In this document: positions 1 to 9,453 of the stretch, piece by piece
How the letters are laid out: each line of letters begins with the position of its first letter
Position numbering within the stretch: position 1 is the first letter of the stretch
Origin: Planctomycetota bacterium
GTDB taxonomy: Bacteria > Planctomycetota > Planctomycetia > Gemmatales > Gemmataceae
Direction: 5' to 3'
Length of the DNA stretch: 34,862 bases
Assembly: GCA_021413475.1 (NCBI GenBank)
Contig: JAIOQJ010000256.1
Span: 1-34,862, forward strand
Made by a program: the position numbers and the translations under genes
Notes under the pieces: generated by a model
What the model was told of the DNA's origin: nothing
The model's database searches: none
Seen by the model: only the letters and a program-made list of their open reading frames with translations

Positions 1-863
1 CGATCCCCATTGGGCAGCACGGCCATGTTTCGCTGGCGGCCCATGATTCGTTTCAACACCGGCAAGCCGCGACCGCATGGGCAGGCGGCTCCCACCTCGG
101 CATAGTCGCCAATGTCGTAACGCAGCAGCGGCATGGCAAAGTTATGCAGCGGCGTGACAACCACGCGGCCATCTTTTTCCTGGTATTGTTCAAACTCGAA
201 CATCGCCAACCAGTAGCGAGCACGAGCGTTCTCGGGTTCCACTTTGAGGATGTCGCGCGACAGGCGTTCAATGACTGTCCAGTCGGGGACCGCTTGCACC
301 ATTTCCAGCCGATGGGCCGCCAGCAGAATGGGCACCGAATCACGCACGCGCGCCGCCGCCTCGCGCAAACAGCCAACCGCTTCGTTACGAACCGTCGCGT
401 CCGGGATTCTCATGACGGTCCGAAATTTTTCGCGCGTGATCGAGTCATCCATCGCTTCGAGCGGCTCGCCGCTGGCCTGCGCTTTGGCATAGGCCGTATC
501 GCAGAGGATGCGCGACTTCAACCAAAGAAGTTGCCCCTGAAGATTGGACCATTTCTTCGTCTGTTCCGGCGTGGGTGTGCGTGTTTTTTCGATCTCTTCC
601 TTGAGGTCCTTCATCGCCTTTGCGTTGAGGATGTTCGCTTCATCAAAATGCGCGATCGATGCCTGCGCCCCCGTTTTAGGGTCCGCCGTCGACTCCAGCT
701 TCTCACGCCCTTTTTCGTAAACCTGTTCCGCCTGCTTGAGCGTGTCGGCGACCGTCGAACTGGGAATCATCCAGCGAACGAGGAAAAATCCTCCCACGAG
801 CAGCACGACGATCGAGCCGATGAGCAAGGTACGCCGGTAAGCTCGGGATTTTCGATTGGCCAT
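1..863 (-). CDS. Partial CDS (runs off the window start): membrane-anchored helical/TPR-like protein, in-frame with a phenylacetate-CoA ligase-type C-terminal segment
   Basis: Hand-read reverse-strand frame from ATG at 863-861 is open to base 1 (~287 codons). N-term MANRKSRAYRRTLLIGSIVVLLVGGFFLVRWMIP (TM anchor), then ...DILKVEPENARARYWLAMFEFEQYQEKDGRVVVTPLHNFAMPLLRYDIGDYAEVGAACPCGRGLPVLKRIMGRQRNMAVLPNGDR. GAAGAG-type RBS upstream. Not in the supplied ORF track, probably because it has no stop inside the window. Confidence 0.75.
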   Translation of the reverse strand, partial: MANRKSRAYRRTLLIGSIVVLLVGGFFLVRWMIPSSTVADTLKQAEQVYEKGREKLESTADPKTGAQASIAHFDEANILNAKAMKDLKEEIEKTRTPTPEQTKKWSNLQGQLLWLKSRILCDTAYAKAQASGEPLEAMDDSITREKFRTVMRIPDATVRNEAVGCLREAAARVRDSVPILLAAHRLEMVQAVPDWTVIERLSRDILKVEPENARARYWLAMFEFEQYQEKDGRVVVTPLHNFAMPLLRYDIGDYAEVGAACPCGRGLPVLKRIMGRQRNMAVLPNGD

Positions 864-911
864 GATAATCTCTCTTCCGGGTCTATTCAGCAAAATCGAT
901 AAATGATGACT

Positions 912-1970
912 TTACTCACGCAATAGCGCAACTGGCAAACGCGTCGCCCCGATGACCGCGCTGGCCGGCAATTGTTCATGTCTCAAGGCTGCATCGAGTG
1001 CCGGTAGAAAACTCGCTTCAATCGCCTTCAAATCGGCCTGGTGAGCGGAATTCACACTCACCTGAACAGTTAAACTCGGCGGCGTCTGTCCCAGACGCTG
1101 ATGAATTGTCTGCAAAAACGTATTGTTTGTCGATGCGGGCAATAAGGTATAGTGCCAGTAGTAGACGGCCGTACGACCTGTCGTCCCCGTGAGAAAAACA
1201 AAACGTTGTACCTGCCTCCGTTGTTCCGGATCGAGGGAAATCAACTGGCGTGCCGACAGATCCTCCGGAGCCCCCGTCACCTCTCGAATGCAGATCTCAG
1301 GATGGTGCTTGCGATCCTCGCCGATTCGGGAGTAGGCCAAGTATAGTTGAACCACCAGGCCGCTCCCTTGCAACTGATAATCCCTTAATAGCAAATCGTC
1401 GGCCGCATAGGGTAGGCGAGCTTGCAGTTCCGTCAATTCCGGACGATCGTGACCGTTCCAAACGCGGTTGCTTCCCCCATCATTGAAGGTGAACTGTTCC
1501 GGAAGAACTCGCAGCGAAGCTGCCATGCCGGGGAACGAATCGGCACCTGCCGCTTGCAAATGAATCTTGAGTGCCACTTGCAATACGATCGTCAAGCCAA
1601 GACAGATCGCCACCGGACGCAGGCGGACGGCGAGCGACCAGGATCGCTCGCCCGTCGATTGAGTTGGCTTGGGGAGCACGGTACGCCGACCGAGCAGATA
1701 ATCGACGCCGATTAAGAGAGCGAAACCCACGGGAATCGTAAATCCCGCCGGAGCGTGATGCAGCCATCCGTTCATCCATTCCGTTCCAAAGCGAATGGCT
1801 CCGAAACTCATTAGTAATACGCGTAAAACGTTGGCCAAGACAGCGAACGGTACCGCCAGGGCGACCAGGAGAACGCGGTGCCACGTGGGCCGATCGAGCA
1901 TTAGGCCGAGCAAGACCGCAAACGCTAGAAACCCGACGAGTTGCCGTAAACCGCTGCACTCTTCACCCAC
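912..1970 (-). pseudogene. Exosortase C-terminal half (EECSGLR / ANVLRV / LHHAPAG catalytic motifs) fused to an EpsI-like domain; lacks its own N-terminus
   Basis: GTG-start ORF begins exactly at the catalytic Cys motif (MGEECSGLRQL). Conserved Arg and His motifs follow. C-terminal half (YSRIGEDRKHHPEICI...) resembles exosortase-associated EpsI. Confidence 0.75.
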
Positions 1971-2277
1971 GTTCAGATCCTGGGATCAACGTAAGCAAGG
2001 CCATGCGAGTATCGCCCGACTCCGGATCACCCGCCCGTGTCCAGGACCTTGCAAACAACCAAATGCAGATGATGGGAATGAGGTACCCGTGGCTATAGTT
2101 CTGGTCCTTACGCCACGCCAGTTCCACGGGAATGAACAAGGGGAAAAAGAGGACAAGTAAAATCAGAACGGTCACGGCAAGAACGATCGACGAGGCCGTG
2201 TTCATTCGCCATGTGCGCGAAAGACCAGCGGCAACGGGAAAGGACGAACCAGAGGGTATCACATCACGCATGGCCAC
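1963..2277 (-). pseudogene. Exosortase N-terminal fragment (first TM helices, WRKDQNYSHGYLIPIICIWLF motif)
   Basis: The D-x-NYSHG(F/Y)L-P motif is typical of exosortase N-termini. The ORF ends in a frame different from, and overlapping by 8 bp, the downstream catalytic fragment. Confidence 0.7.
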
Positions 2278-2278
2278 G

Positions 2279-2313
2279 AAAAAAAAAGCGACGGGTTTTT
2301 CGGACCCGTCGCC
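2279..2313 (-). terminator. Rho-independent terminator for the PEP-CTERM gene
   Basis: Perfect 9-bp stem GCGACGGGT/ACCCGTCGC (2288-2296 / 2304-2312) with a 7-nt loop. On the minus strand it is followed by a run of about 8 T. Confidence 0.85.
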
Positions 2314-2373
2314 TTCCTTGCAAAGGGAAGTTGATCATTCGAATGATGTCGTGATTTCAAAACGCCCAGGCGT

Positions 2374-3273
2374 TTAGCAGGCAACCGGAACCACTTGTTT
2401 GCGACGGCGATAAGTGTAACCGAGCAAGCCGACTACTCCAAGTCCGAGAACAGCCATGCTCGCCGGTTCCGGCACTGTTGCATTCACAGCACCATTGTTG
2501 GCATTTACGCCAAGACCGCTCAAAAAGGAGTATTGAGCCTCAATTAACGCATTCGGCCCGTTGGCCGCCACGAAAGCATCGATAGCCGCTTGAATTTGCT
2601 GTTGTGGAGTGCCACCGCCAACAGGAAGTTCGAAGCCGCTGATACCAACGGTCCACAGGAAATCAACCAGCGTTGTATCAGGGTCCACCCCCCCGATCGA
2701 ATCAACTAGGGTATCAATACCCGGGTCATAGAAGCCGTTTCCGTTGACATCGATTGCGCCGATGAAGCCACCGCCATATTGATTATTGTTATTGGCACTT
2801 GATAGCAATTGCGGCCCGCCGGAAACAGTGCTTCCATTGATATCAATGTTAAACTGCACGTCGGACAATGCGAATGGAGTTCCGTTGGACGTGAACGAAG
2901 CAGTGAAATAAACGGCATTTCCAAACTCACCCGCGAAGGCTCCCGATGGCGGCGTCACGCCCAACCATGAATTGAACGGGGTTGCAATAAAGTTGGAAAT
3001 GTTCGACGTAATGCTGGAACCGCCTGGAGAATAATAACCTGGAGTGCCGGCTGTTCCACCAGGTGCAAGAGGACTACCAGGGAATGTGGCGGCCGCTTGA
3101 AGTGCACTCACCGCATTGGCGGCAAAAGCAGCGTAGCTAGCCGGATTATACGTGGGTGCATTAGGGCTGGGACCGATTGCCGGGTAGATCGTTACCGAAA
3201 CTTGTGCCGAAGCGGCACTGGCCACCAATAGTCCCGCCACAAGTGAACCGACGAGAACGAAATGACGATTCAT
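2374..3273 (-). CDS. PEP-CTERM sorting-domain protein (secreted)
   Basis: Signal peptide MNRHFVLVGSLVAGLLVASAASAQ; C-term VPEPASMAVLGLGVVGLLGYTYRRRK = PEP motif + TM + basic tail. ATG at 3273 preferred over the 3384 start in the ORF track. Confidence 0.9.
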   Translation of the reverse strand: MNRHFVLVGSLVAGLLVASAASAQVSVTIYPAIGPSPNAPTYNPASYAAFAANAVSALQAAATFPGSPLAPGGTAGTPGYYSPGGSSITSNISNFIATPFNSWLGVTPPSGAFAGEFGNAVYFTASFTSNGTPFALSDVQFNIDINGSTVSGGPQLLSSANNNNQYGGGFIGAIDVNGNGFYDPGIDTLVDSIGGVDPDTTLVDFLWTVGISGFELPVGGGTPQQQIQAAIDAFVAANGPNALIEAQYSFLSGLGVNANNGAVNATVPEPASMAVLGLGVVGLLGYTYRRRKQVVPVAC

Positions 3274-3796
3274 GATTGAAGGGCAAGCGCCCCCTCGCAA
3301 GTCGATGATGGCGATCAGGAATGACGAGTCTTCCCACCCAGGATACACAATCTGAAAGTGCTCTGTCCAGCTTAAAGGTCGCATATTAGCACAAATTCAC
3401 GAAGTCTGCACATTCTCCCCCGCTTCGTTGATCGTCAATCTCTATCAAAAGGTTCTGACTGTAAGGCCGGCTGGCTATCAATAACTGAATTAAATTATAC
3501 CAAAATCAGGACAATTGTGCCCGAAACTCAAAATCTAATGGATTAAGAACCGGCCGAACTCGCTTATCGGCCTTGTCACTCAAACAAACGCTATTCTAAA
3601 AGCGATCTCAATTGATCGTTCAGCTCAGAGCCGATTCACGATAAAAAATAACCGTCTACTTTTTAGTATTTCAAATTCTACAGCACCAATTGCCAGTCCT
3701 TGATTGATGGTTGACTATTTCCGACTGGTTTCGCTCTACCCTCGCCGTTACGATGCAATCATTCGCAAAGAAACCCAAACGTCCTACGGTGCTGGC

Positions 3797-4615
3797 ATGA
3801 ATTCCATTCTCTTCCGCCGGTTTCTTTTTCTTCTCCTCTTCATGGGAAGCCCGTTTGTTTCCGTTCGTGCAAGTGCCCAGGAGAAGACGGTCGCCGTCCG
3901 CGAGATCGACAAACAGCTTTTCGATTCGCTCAAAGAATTGCACAACCAAGGGGCGGACCTGTTCAACGCGGGAGATTCGATCGGCAGCTATCGTCTTTTC
4001 GAAGGCACTTTGCGCACGGCTCGCGCCGTTCTTGCCCACCGGCCGGCCGAGCAGCAATTTATCGACTCGCAACTCGCCGAGGCTGGCAAGCAAACGACGA
4101 TCGGCCGACGCGCATTCACTCTACATGAAGCGATCGAGAAGTTACGGCAACGATTGCGGGTCGCTCCCGATGATGCCAAGATCGACAAGCAACCGGAATA
4201 CCTGAAGATTCCACCACGTGAGTTCAAGAACGCCCCCGAAGAACTCCTGATGCCCGAAAAGGTCAAATTGCCGGAAGAACTGACGATTCCACCGCGTGAA
4301 TTCAAGGCCCCAAAACCTGTGCCGCCGAAAGAAGGCGTTCTCGGACGGTTGCTCTGGAAGGGGACGCCGTTGCCCGGCGCGGAAGTGACGTTCGTCGCGC
4401 CAGGCCCCGTGGTACCGCTGGTGCTGATTGGGAAGACCAATGAAGTCGGTGAATACGTTCTCGTGAAAGTGCCACCCGGCCGATACACGGTGCTGTTGAA
4501 CATGCCCAAGGGCAAGTTCAATCCGTTGCCGGAACGCTACGCCAATTCGATGACGTCGCCGTTGATCGTCGATGTCAAGGGTGGCGGCGATACGCTCGAT
4601 TTCTTGCTGCAATGA
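3797..4615 (+). CDS. Secreted protein with C-terminal carboxypeptidase-regulatory-like (beta-sandwich) domain
   Basis: Signal peptide MNSILFRRFLFLLLFMGSPFVSVRASAQ from ATG 3797; C-term GRLLWKGTPLPGAEVTF...GKTNEVGEYVLVKVPPGRYTVLL. Confidence 0.7.
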   Translation: MNSILFRRFLFLLLFMGSPFVSVRASAQEKTVAVREIDKQLFDSLKELHNQGADLFNAGDSIGSYRLFEGTLRTARAVLAHRPAEQQFIDSQLAEAGKQTTIGRRAFTLHEAIEKLRQRLRVAPDDAKIDKQPEYLKIPPREFKNAPEELLMPEKVKLPEELTIPPREFKAPKPVPPKEGVLGRLLWKGTPLPGAEVTFVAPGPVVPLVLIGKTNEVGEYVLVKVPPGRYTVLLNMPKGKFNPLPERYANSMTSPLIVDVKGGGDTLDFLLQ

Positions 4616-4618
4616 TTG

Positions 4619-4653
4619 CCGGTGGCGACAGACCTCTGGTCTGTTGCCACCGG
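4619..4653. repeat. Intergenic hairpin of the GTGGCGACAGACC-TCT-GGTCTGTCGCCAC family
   Basis: 16-bp stem CCGGTGGCGACAGACC / GGTCTGTTGCCACCGG (one G.T wobble), TCT loop, between convergent genes. The same core recurs at 18880-18936. Confidence 0.85.
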
Positions 4654-4655
4654 AA

Positions 4656-6272
4656 TTACTCCGCCAAGGGAAAACGCACCCGAAACGTCGCTCCCTTTTC
4701 CGGCGCTGAATCAATTTCCATCGTCGCTTGATGATGTTCCAGCACCACCACCACGAACGAAAGGCCCAGGCCCATGCCGGCACTGTAGCCCTCATACAGG
4801 GCGTTATCCCGCTTGGTGCTGAAGTGTGTCTGGATACAGCGTTCGCGGACTTCCTCGCTCATGCCGATGCCGTTATCCTGAACTTCAAGGATAACGTGCT
4901 CTCCATCGCGCCGGCCGCGTAGGACGACTTGACCTTTCCACGATGCCGCCTCGATCAACGCCTGCTTTCTTCGTGCGGGATCGCTGATGCTTCGGGCCGT
5001 CTCGCGAACGTGATTGCGCATCTCGAACGACGCATCGCGTGCGTTGAACAACAGATTCTCGATGGCCTGCTGGAGATGCGAAAGATCTCCTCGAATCGGC
5101 AGCGGTTCCGGAGCCGTTTCCGCGCGAACCACCAGTTTCCATTTGTCCGCGGCCATTTCCGACCAGGTTTGTTCCGTCTCGCGTAATACGTCGTTCAGGT
5201 CGATCTGGGTCATTTCCGCCCGGCTGGGATCGCGGCGGACGGTCCGCAAGATTTGCTGCAACCGCTCCGTCACTGTGCCGAGTGTCGAACGCACCTCTTC
5301 GAGCATGGTCGCCTGCTCACCTTCCGCGTCGCTTGATTGCAGGCAGCGTGAAAGGAGATCATTCGGCCGGACCAGCAGGTTCTTGATGTTGTGGGCATAC
5401 GAACCAGCCATAATGCCGATACTGGCGTAAAGCTGGGATTTCATCTCCAGATTCGTCTTCTCCGCCTCGGCGGCACGGCTCTCCTGACGGGCCGCTTCGA
5501 GCCGCTGTTCAAGGAGGTGGCGTACCAGGTCGTCCTTGGCCCTTTCCGCATCCTGAGCGCGCAGTTGCTCGGCAAGGCGAAGATTTTCCGTGTGTTCAAG
5601 GGCCTGGTTCGCTTCGAGTTCCGTGAGTTCCCGCCGGCGTTCGCGGCGTAAGAAAAAATAGATCCAGATGATCGCCAAAAGGCTTCCGCCCAGAGCGACG
5701 CCGCCGACCGCCCAGACCCATTGCTGGCGCTCCGCTTCTTCTTGCTGAGCCTTGTGAAAGGCATGCATGCGGTAGTCGCACGTCACCACCACACGCGTGC
5801 CGTCTTTGGCGCGATAATCGAGAAGTGGCTCTGAACGTACTTGCGAGCCTTGCTGTGTCCGCGCCGGACGATCCGGAGATTGCCATTCCAGGGCCGCGAT
5901 GTCGCGGCGATCGGGAAACGAGATCCGAACCGAATAGAGATCGAGAAACAAGGGCGTGCCGCTGCGGAACATCATCAGCGGTTCCATCATGGCATCGAGT
6001 TGGTCCTCGATTTCCTCCGTGCGCTCCGCACTGGGTTCCTGGAGATAATCGTCAACGAGTTCCGTGAGATTCTTGCGATTGGGCCGGCGTTCCTCGACCC
6101 ATTCACGCAAGGCGGCACGGTCGTACTTTTCGCTGAAACGCGAGCGATCGTAGAGCAAGAACGCCGCCCCGGCGACGACCCCGCCCCAAAGGATCAGCGC
6201 CGGGATGATGGCCCGCGCGTAACGCCAGAAGGCGGGTGCAGGTGTTCGAGAGTTGACAGGCAAATCCGCCAT
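4656..6272 (-). CDS. Membrane sensor histidine kinase
   Basis: N-terminal TM segments, H-box AHNIKNLL, N box (ENLLFNARDA), G boxes (VQDNGIGM, GMGLGLSFV). ATG at 6272 lies 17 nt from the upstream gene's stop. Confidence 0.9.
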   Translation of the reverse strand: MADLPVNSRTPAPAFWRYARAIIPALILWGGVVAGAAFLLYDRSRFSEKYDRAALREWVEERRPNRKNLTELVDDYLQEPSAERTEEIEDQLDAMMEPLMMFRSGTPLFLDLYSVRISFPDRRDIAALEWQSPDRPARTQQGSQVRSEPLLDYRAKDGTRVVVTCDYRMHAFHKAQQEEAERQQWVWAVGGVALGGSLLAIIWIYFFLRRERRRELTELEANQALEHTENLRLAEQLRAQDAERAKDDLVRHLLEQRLEAARQESRAAEAEKTNLEMKSQLYASIGIMAGSYAHNIKNLLVRPNDLLSRCLQSSDAEGEQATMLEEVRSTLGTVTERLQQILRTVRRDPSRAEMTQIDLNDVLRETEQTWSEMAADKWKLVVRAETAPEPLPIRGDLSHLQQAIENLLFNARDASFEMRNHVRETARSISDPARRKQALIEAASWKGQVVLRGRRDGEHVILEVQDNGIGMSEEVRERCIQTHFSTKRDNALYEGYSAGMGLGLSFVVVVLEHHQATMEIDSAPEKGATFRVRFPLAE

Positions 6273-6288
6273 GAAGGGACGCTCCGGT

Positions 6289-7770
6289 TCAAGGGGGATC
6301 GCCGGCCAACCGCCGAGCTTTTCGCGAGGGATAGGGTGCTTGCAACGGTTGCGTTTCCTTGACCCGCTTCCAGTCGCCGCCAAGCGTTCGAGTCCAAACC
6401 TCAAGATCCGCGCGTGGATTGATACGGCCCATTTCTCCAATATCCGGTTTCAGATAGACGACGTACTCCGAGCCTTCGCGGCGGTTGCCGTCCTCGTCGA
6501 AAGAGATGAGCGTTTGGGAACGGATGTTCCGTTGCAGCCTATCGGCATCGCGGACCAGGTCGCCATCGTCGGGCCGGACGGCCGCCAGTACCACGCGCAT
6601 CAATTCCGTGTAGAGCAAGACATCGTCCGTCCCCGCGGGTGCCCGTAATTGATCGTCCCAGTCGATCGGGTTTTGGTGCGCGAAGAAGACGAGTGGAATC
6701 GACAAATCACGCATATTCCAAAGCAAGGCCCCGTCGCGATATACATCGTTGATGCTGATGGCATCTCCGTTGATGGCCACGAGGTTTCGGCCAATCAGCG
6801 GCGATTCTCCCGTCAATGCGCGAAGGAATCGGCGTGCCGGTGCCGTCGAGGTCGGCAAAATGAGCAGCGATCGTTGGCTCGGCAGCGTGGGAGCCTCGGC
6901 CAGAATGTACATCGCGTACTCGGCTTCGGCGCGGTTCGCTCGATCGAACAGCCCGACGCTGTATGGAGGATGGCTGATGAACGGCTGCTCGAAGCGGCCG
7001 GCCGTCTTGGTCTTCACCGCCTGGCGAAATTTCTCCGACAGGTCGATCGAGTAAGGATCGTCTTTCCATTCGACCGGAAAAATCACGGGTGGATCGTCGT
7101 TCTTCTGCTTTGACGGAGCGCCGCTGGGACGAAGCTCCGGCTTGTGCCAGACAAAATCGACAACGGCTCGAGCCATCTGCTCGTTCGTGAAGCAGAATCG
7201 AAACGACCGTTCGGGATAAATCTGAGTGAGCTTGGCACGCTCGCTCCCCTCGCCAACTTCGTTGGCCGTGGCCGTGGTGATGAGGAATAGGGGCCGAGGG
7301 CCGCGCCATTGCCTGCGTGCGTTGAGATCGCTGGCCAGATCGCGGGCCCGATCGCTCGAACCGCCGCCAATAATCGCGAGCGGCGGCGGATTTCGCTCGG
7401 CCAGGGCGTCGATCCATTGACGCGAATTCATTTCACTCGTTTGCTTGTACCAGCGAATTCGCATTTTCCCCGGGCGATTCTTCCACGAGATCACGACCTC
7501 GGGAATCCCGGTCGTCTGTTCGAGAAATGCCCGGGAATCATCAATCGAAAGGTCCGAGTTCGCGCGAGCGGCCCGGTTGATGCCGATGACGAAACGTTCC
7601 CAGGCCGCGTACGCGGTTGTCGTGTTGAACCAGGCGATCTCAATATCGCCATCGGGAACCGATAATACGCGGCCGGCCGGCCGTGCGACGAGCCGATCGC
7701 GGAAGGCAAATACAACGACGCCACCCAAGGCCGACAAGATTAAGAAGAGGAAGAGAATTCGCTTCCGCAT
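6289..7770 (-). CDS. Membrane-anchored or periplasmic protein of unknown function, co-transcribed with the histidine kinase
   Basis: 493-aa ORF; N-term MRKRILFLFLILSALGGVVVFAF; typical coding composition; short gap to the downstream kinase. Confidence 0.75.
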   Translation of the reverse strand: MRKRILFLFLILSALGGVVVFAFRDRLVARPAGRVLSVPDGDIEIAWFNTTTAYAAWERFVIGINRAARANSDLSIDDSRAFLEQTTGIPEVVISWKNRPGKMRIRWYKQTSEMNSRQWIDALAERNPPPLAIIGGGSSDRARDLASDLNARRQWRGPRPLFLITTATANEVGEGSERAKLTQIYPERSFRFCFTNEQMARAVVDFVWHKPELRPSGAPSKQKNDDPPVIFPVEWKDDPYSIDLSEKFRQAVKTKTAGRFEQPFISHPPYSVGLFDRANRAEAEYAMYILAEAPTLPSQRSLLILPTSTAPARRFLRALTGESPLIGRNLVAINGDAISINDVYRDGALLWNMRDLSIPLVFFAHQNPIDWDDQLRAPAGTDDVLLYTELMRVVLAAVRPDDGDLVRDADRLQRNIRSQTLISFDEDGNRREGSEYVVYLKPDIGEMGRINPRADLEVWTRTLGGDWKRVKETQPLQAPYPSRKARRLAGDPP

Positions 7771-7945
7771 CGGACGTCATCTCCCTCGTAATTCGTGAAT
7801 TGGCGAGCCGGCTCCCGTCAAGGGCCGGAGGAATTTTGCCAAGCCAATCGGACATTATAGAACTAGGATGAGCGGAGCACGGAATTCCGACAACGGCAAC
7901 TCTCGGCCGCTGCAAATACGAACATTCAATACCCAGGAAGGCATC

Positions 7946-9406
7946 ATGCCCCCCTTGACCATCATCATTTTCGGCGCGTCGGGCGATTTGACGTCGCGGA
8001 AACTGATCCCGGCTTTGTTTCACCTTGACATGGCGGGGCTCTTGCCGGACGACGCCAACATTGTCGGCGTGGCTCGCCGTCCGTTCTCGAACGATGCCTT
8101 CCGCAGTTCCGTCGAGCCGATGACCCGCGAGGCCATGCTCTCGATGGGCGAAAGCTGGTTCCCCGGTGCCTGGAACCGATTCGCCAAGCGGTTGTTCTAC
8201 GTCGCCGGCGATGCCACCACCACGGAAGGGCTGCAACATCTCACCGAATTCCTCCAGAAACGAGAAGGGACGACTGGCGGACAACGACTCTATTACCTCT
8301 CCGTTTCGCCGGACCTTTATCCTCAAATCGCCGCTCGCTTCGGCGAGGCCGGCTATGAAAAAGAAATCGGCGGGTTCCGCCGCGTGGTCATCGAGAAGCC
8401 GTTCGGCCACAATCTCGAAACGGGCCGCGCGGTGAACAAGAGCCTGCATGCGTGCTTCCGCGAGGATCAGATCTATCGCATCGATCATTATCTCGGCAAG
8501 GAGACGGTGCAGAATATCTTGATTTTCCGCTTCGCGAACACGATGTTTGAGCCGCTCTGGAACCATCAATACATCGATCACGTACAGATCACCGCGGCGG
8601 AGAAAGTGCCGGTCGGCAAACGCGGCGGCTATTACAACGATAGCGGCGTCCTCCGCGACATGTTCCAGAGCCATCTTCTTCAAGTCGTCACCATGGTGGC
8701 GATGGAGAACCCCGGCCGTTACACCGCCGACCGGCTTCGTAACGAGAAAATCAAAGTCCTCGAAGCGATGAAGATCTCAAAGGTCGAGGATGCCTTCAAC
8801 AACATTGCCGTTGGCCAATACGACGGCTACCGCAACGAGGAAGGCGTGCCGAAGGATTCGAAAACGCCCACCTACGCGGCCATCCGGCTCGAAATCGACA
8901 ACGGCCGCTGGAGTAACGTGCCGTTCTATGTGCGGTCGGGTAAATCGATGCGTTCCCGGTATAGCGAAGTGTCCATTCAGTTTCGTTGTCCGCCGCACAT
9001 GCTGATTCCGATGCCGCCGGGAGAGACGCTCGAGTGTAATCATTTGTCACTCATCCTTCAGCCGAATGAGGGGATCCGGCTGAATTTCCAGACGAAGGTC
9101 CCCGAAGTTGACGGCACACGCCTGCAAGCCCGCGATCTGGCGTTCGATTACCGCGACGCATTTACCGAACGCGCCCTTCCGGAAGCCTACGAACGCCTAC
9201 TGCTCGATGCGATCATGGGTGAAGCAACCCTGTTCATGCGCAACGACGAAATTGAACAAGCCTGGGAAATCATGGATCCGCTCATCGCGGCCACCGAAGC
9301 CGCCAACGCCCCGCAACCGGAAGTTTACGCTCCCGGCAGCGACGGCCCCAAGTGCGCGGATGCCCTCCTCGCCAAGGAGGGGAGAAAGTGGCAGAAGATT
9401 CGGTAG
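7946..9406 (+). CDS. zwf: Glucose-6-phosphate 1-dehydrogenase
   Basis: IIIFGASGDLTSRKLIPALF, VIEKPFGHN, IYRIDHYLGKETVQN and FANTMFEPLWN motifs. ATG at 7946 preferred over 7868. Confidence 0.97.
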   Translation: MPPLTIIIFGASGDLTSRKLIPALFHLDMAGLLPDDANIVGVARRPFSNDAFRSSVEPMTREAMLSMGESWFPGAWNRFAKRLFYVAGDATTTEGLQHLTEFLQKREGTTGGQRLYYLSVSPDLYPQIAARFGEAGYEKEIGGFRRVVIEKPFGHNLETGRAVNKSLHACFREDQIYRIDHYLGKETVQNILIFRFANTMFEPLWNHQYIDHVQITAAEKVPVGKRGGYYNDSGVLRDMFQSHLLQVVTMVAMENPGRYTADRLRNEKIKVLEAMKISKVEDAFNNIAVGQYDGYRNEEGVPKDSKTPTYAAIRLEIDNGRWSNVPFYVRSGKSMRSRYSEVSIQFRCPPHMLIPMPPGETLECNHLSLILQPNEGIRLNFQTKVPEVDGTRLQARDLAFDYRDAFTERALPEAYERLLLDAIMGEATLFMRNDEIEQAWEIMDPLIAATEAANAPQPEVYAPGSDGPKCADALLAKEGRKWQKIR

Positions 9407-9453
9407 TTCAACAATTTTCTCTTTCGCGTTTCTTTCGTGATACGGAGTTCTGA

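Noticed and set aside
144-902. 252-aa plus-strand ORF
   Set aside because: Antisense of the minus-strand 863..1 gene, which has an RBS, a TM anchor and recognisable motifs.
1963-1970. TGA in the exosortase read as selenocysteine or stop readthrough
   Set aside because: The catalytic Cys is encoded by TGC in another frame; readthrough would stay in the wrong frame and would not restore the missing TM region.
3400-3700. AT-rich 300-bp gap upstream of the PEP-CTERM gene examined for a sigma-54 promoter or small RNA
   Set aside because: No convincing GG-N10-GC element, terminator or structured RNA could be identified by eye.
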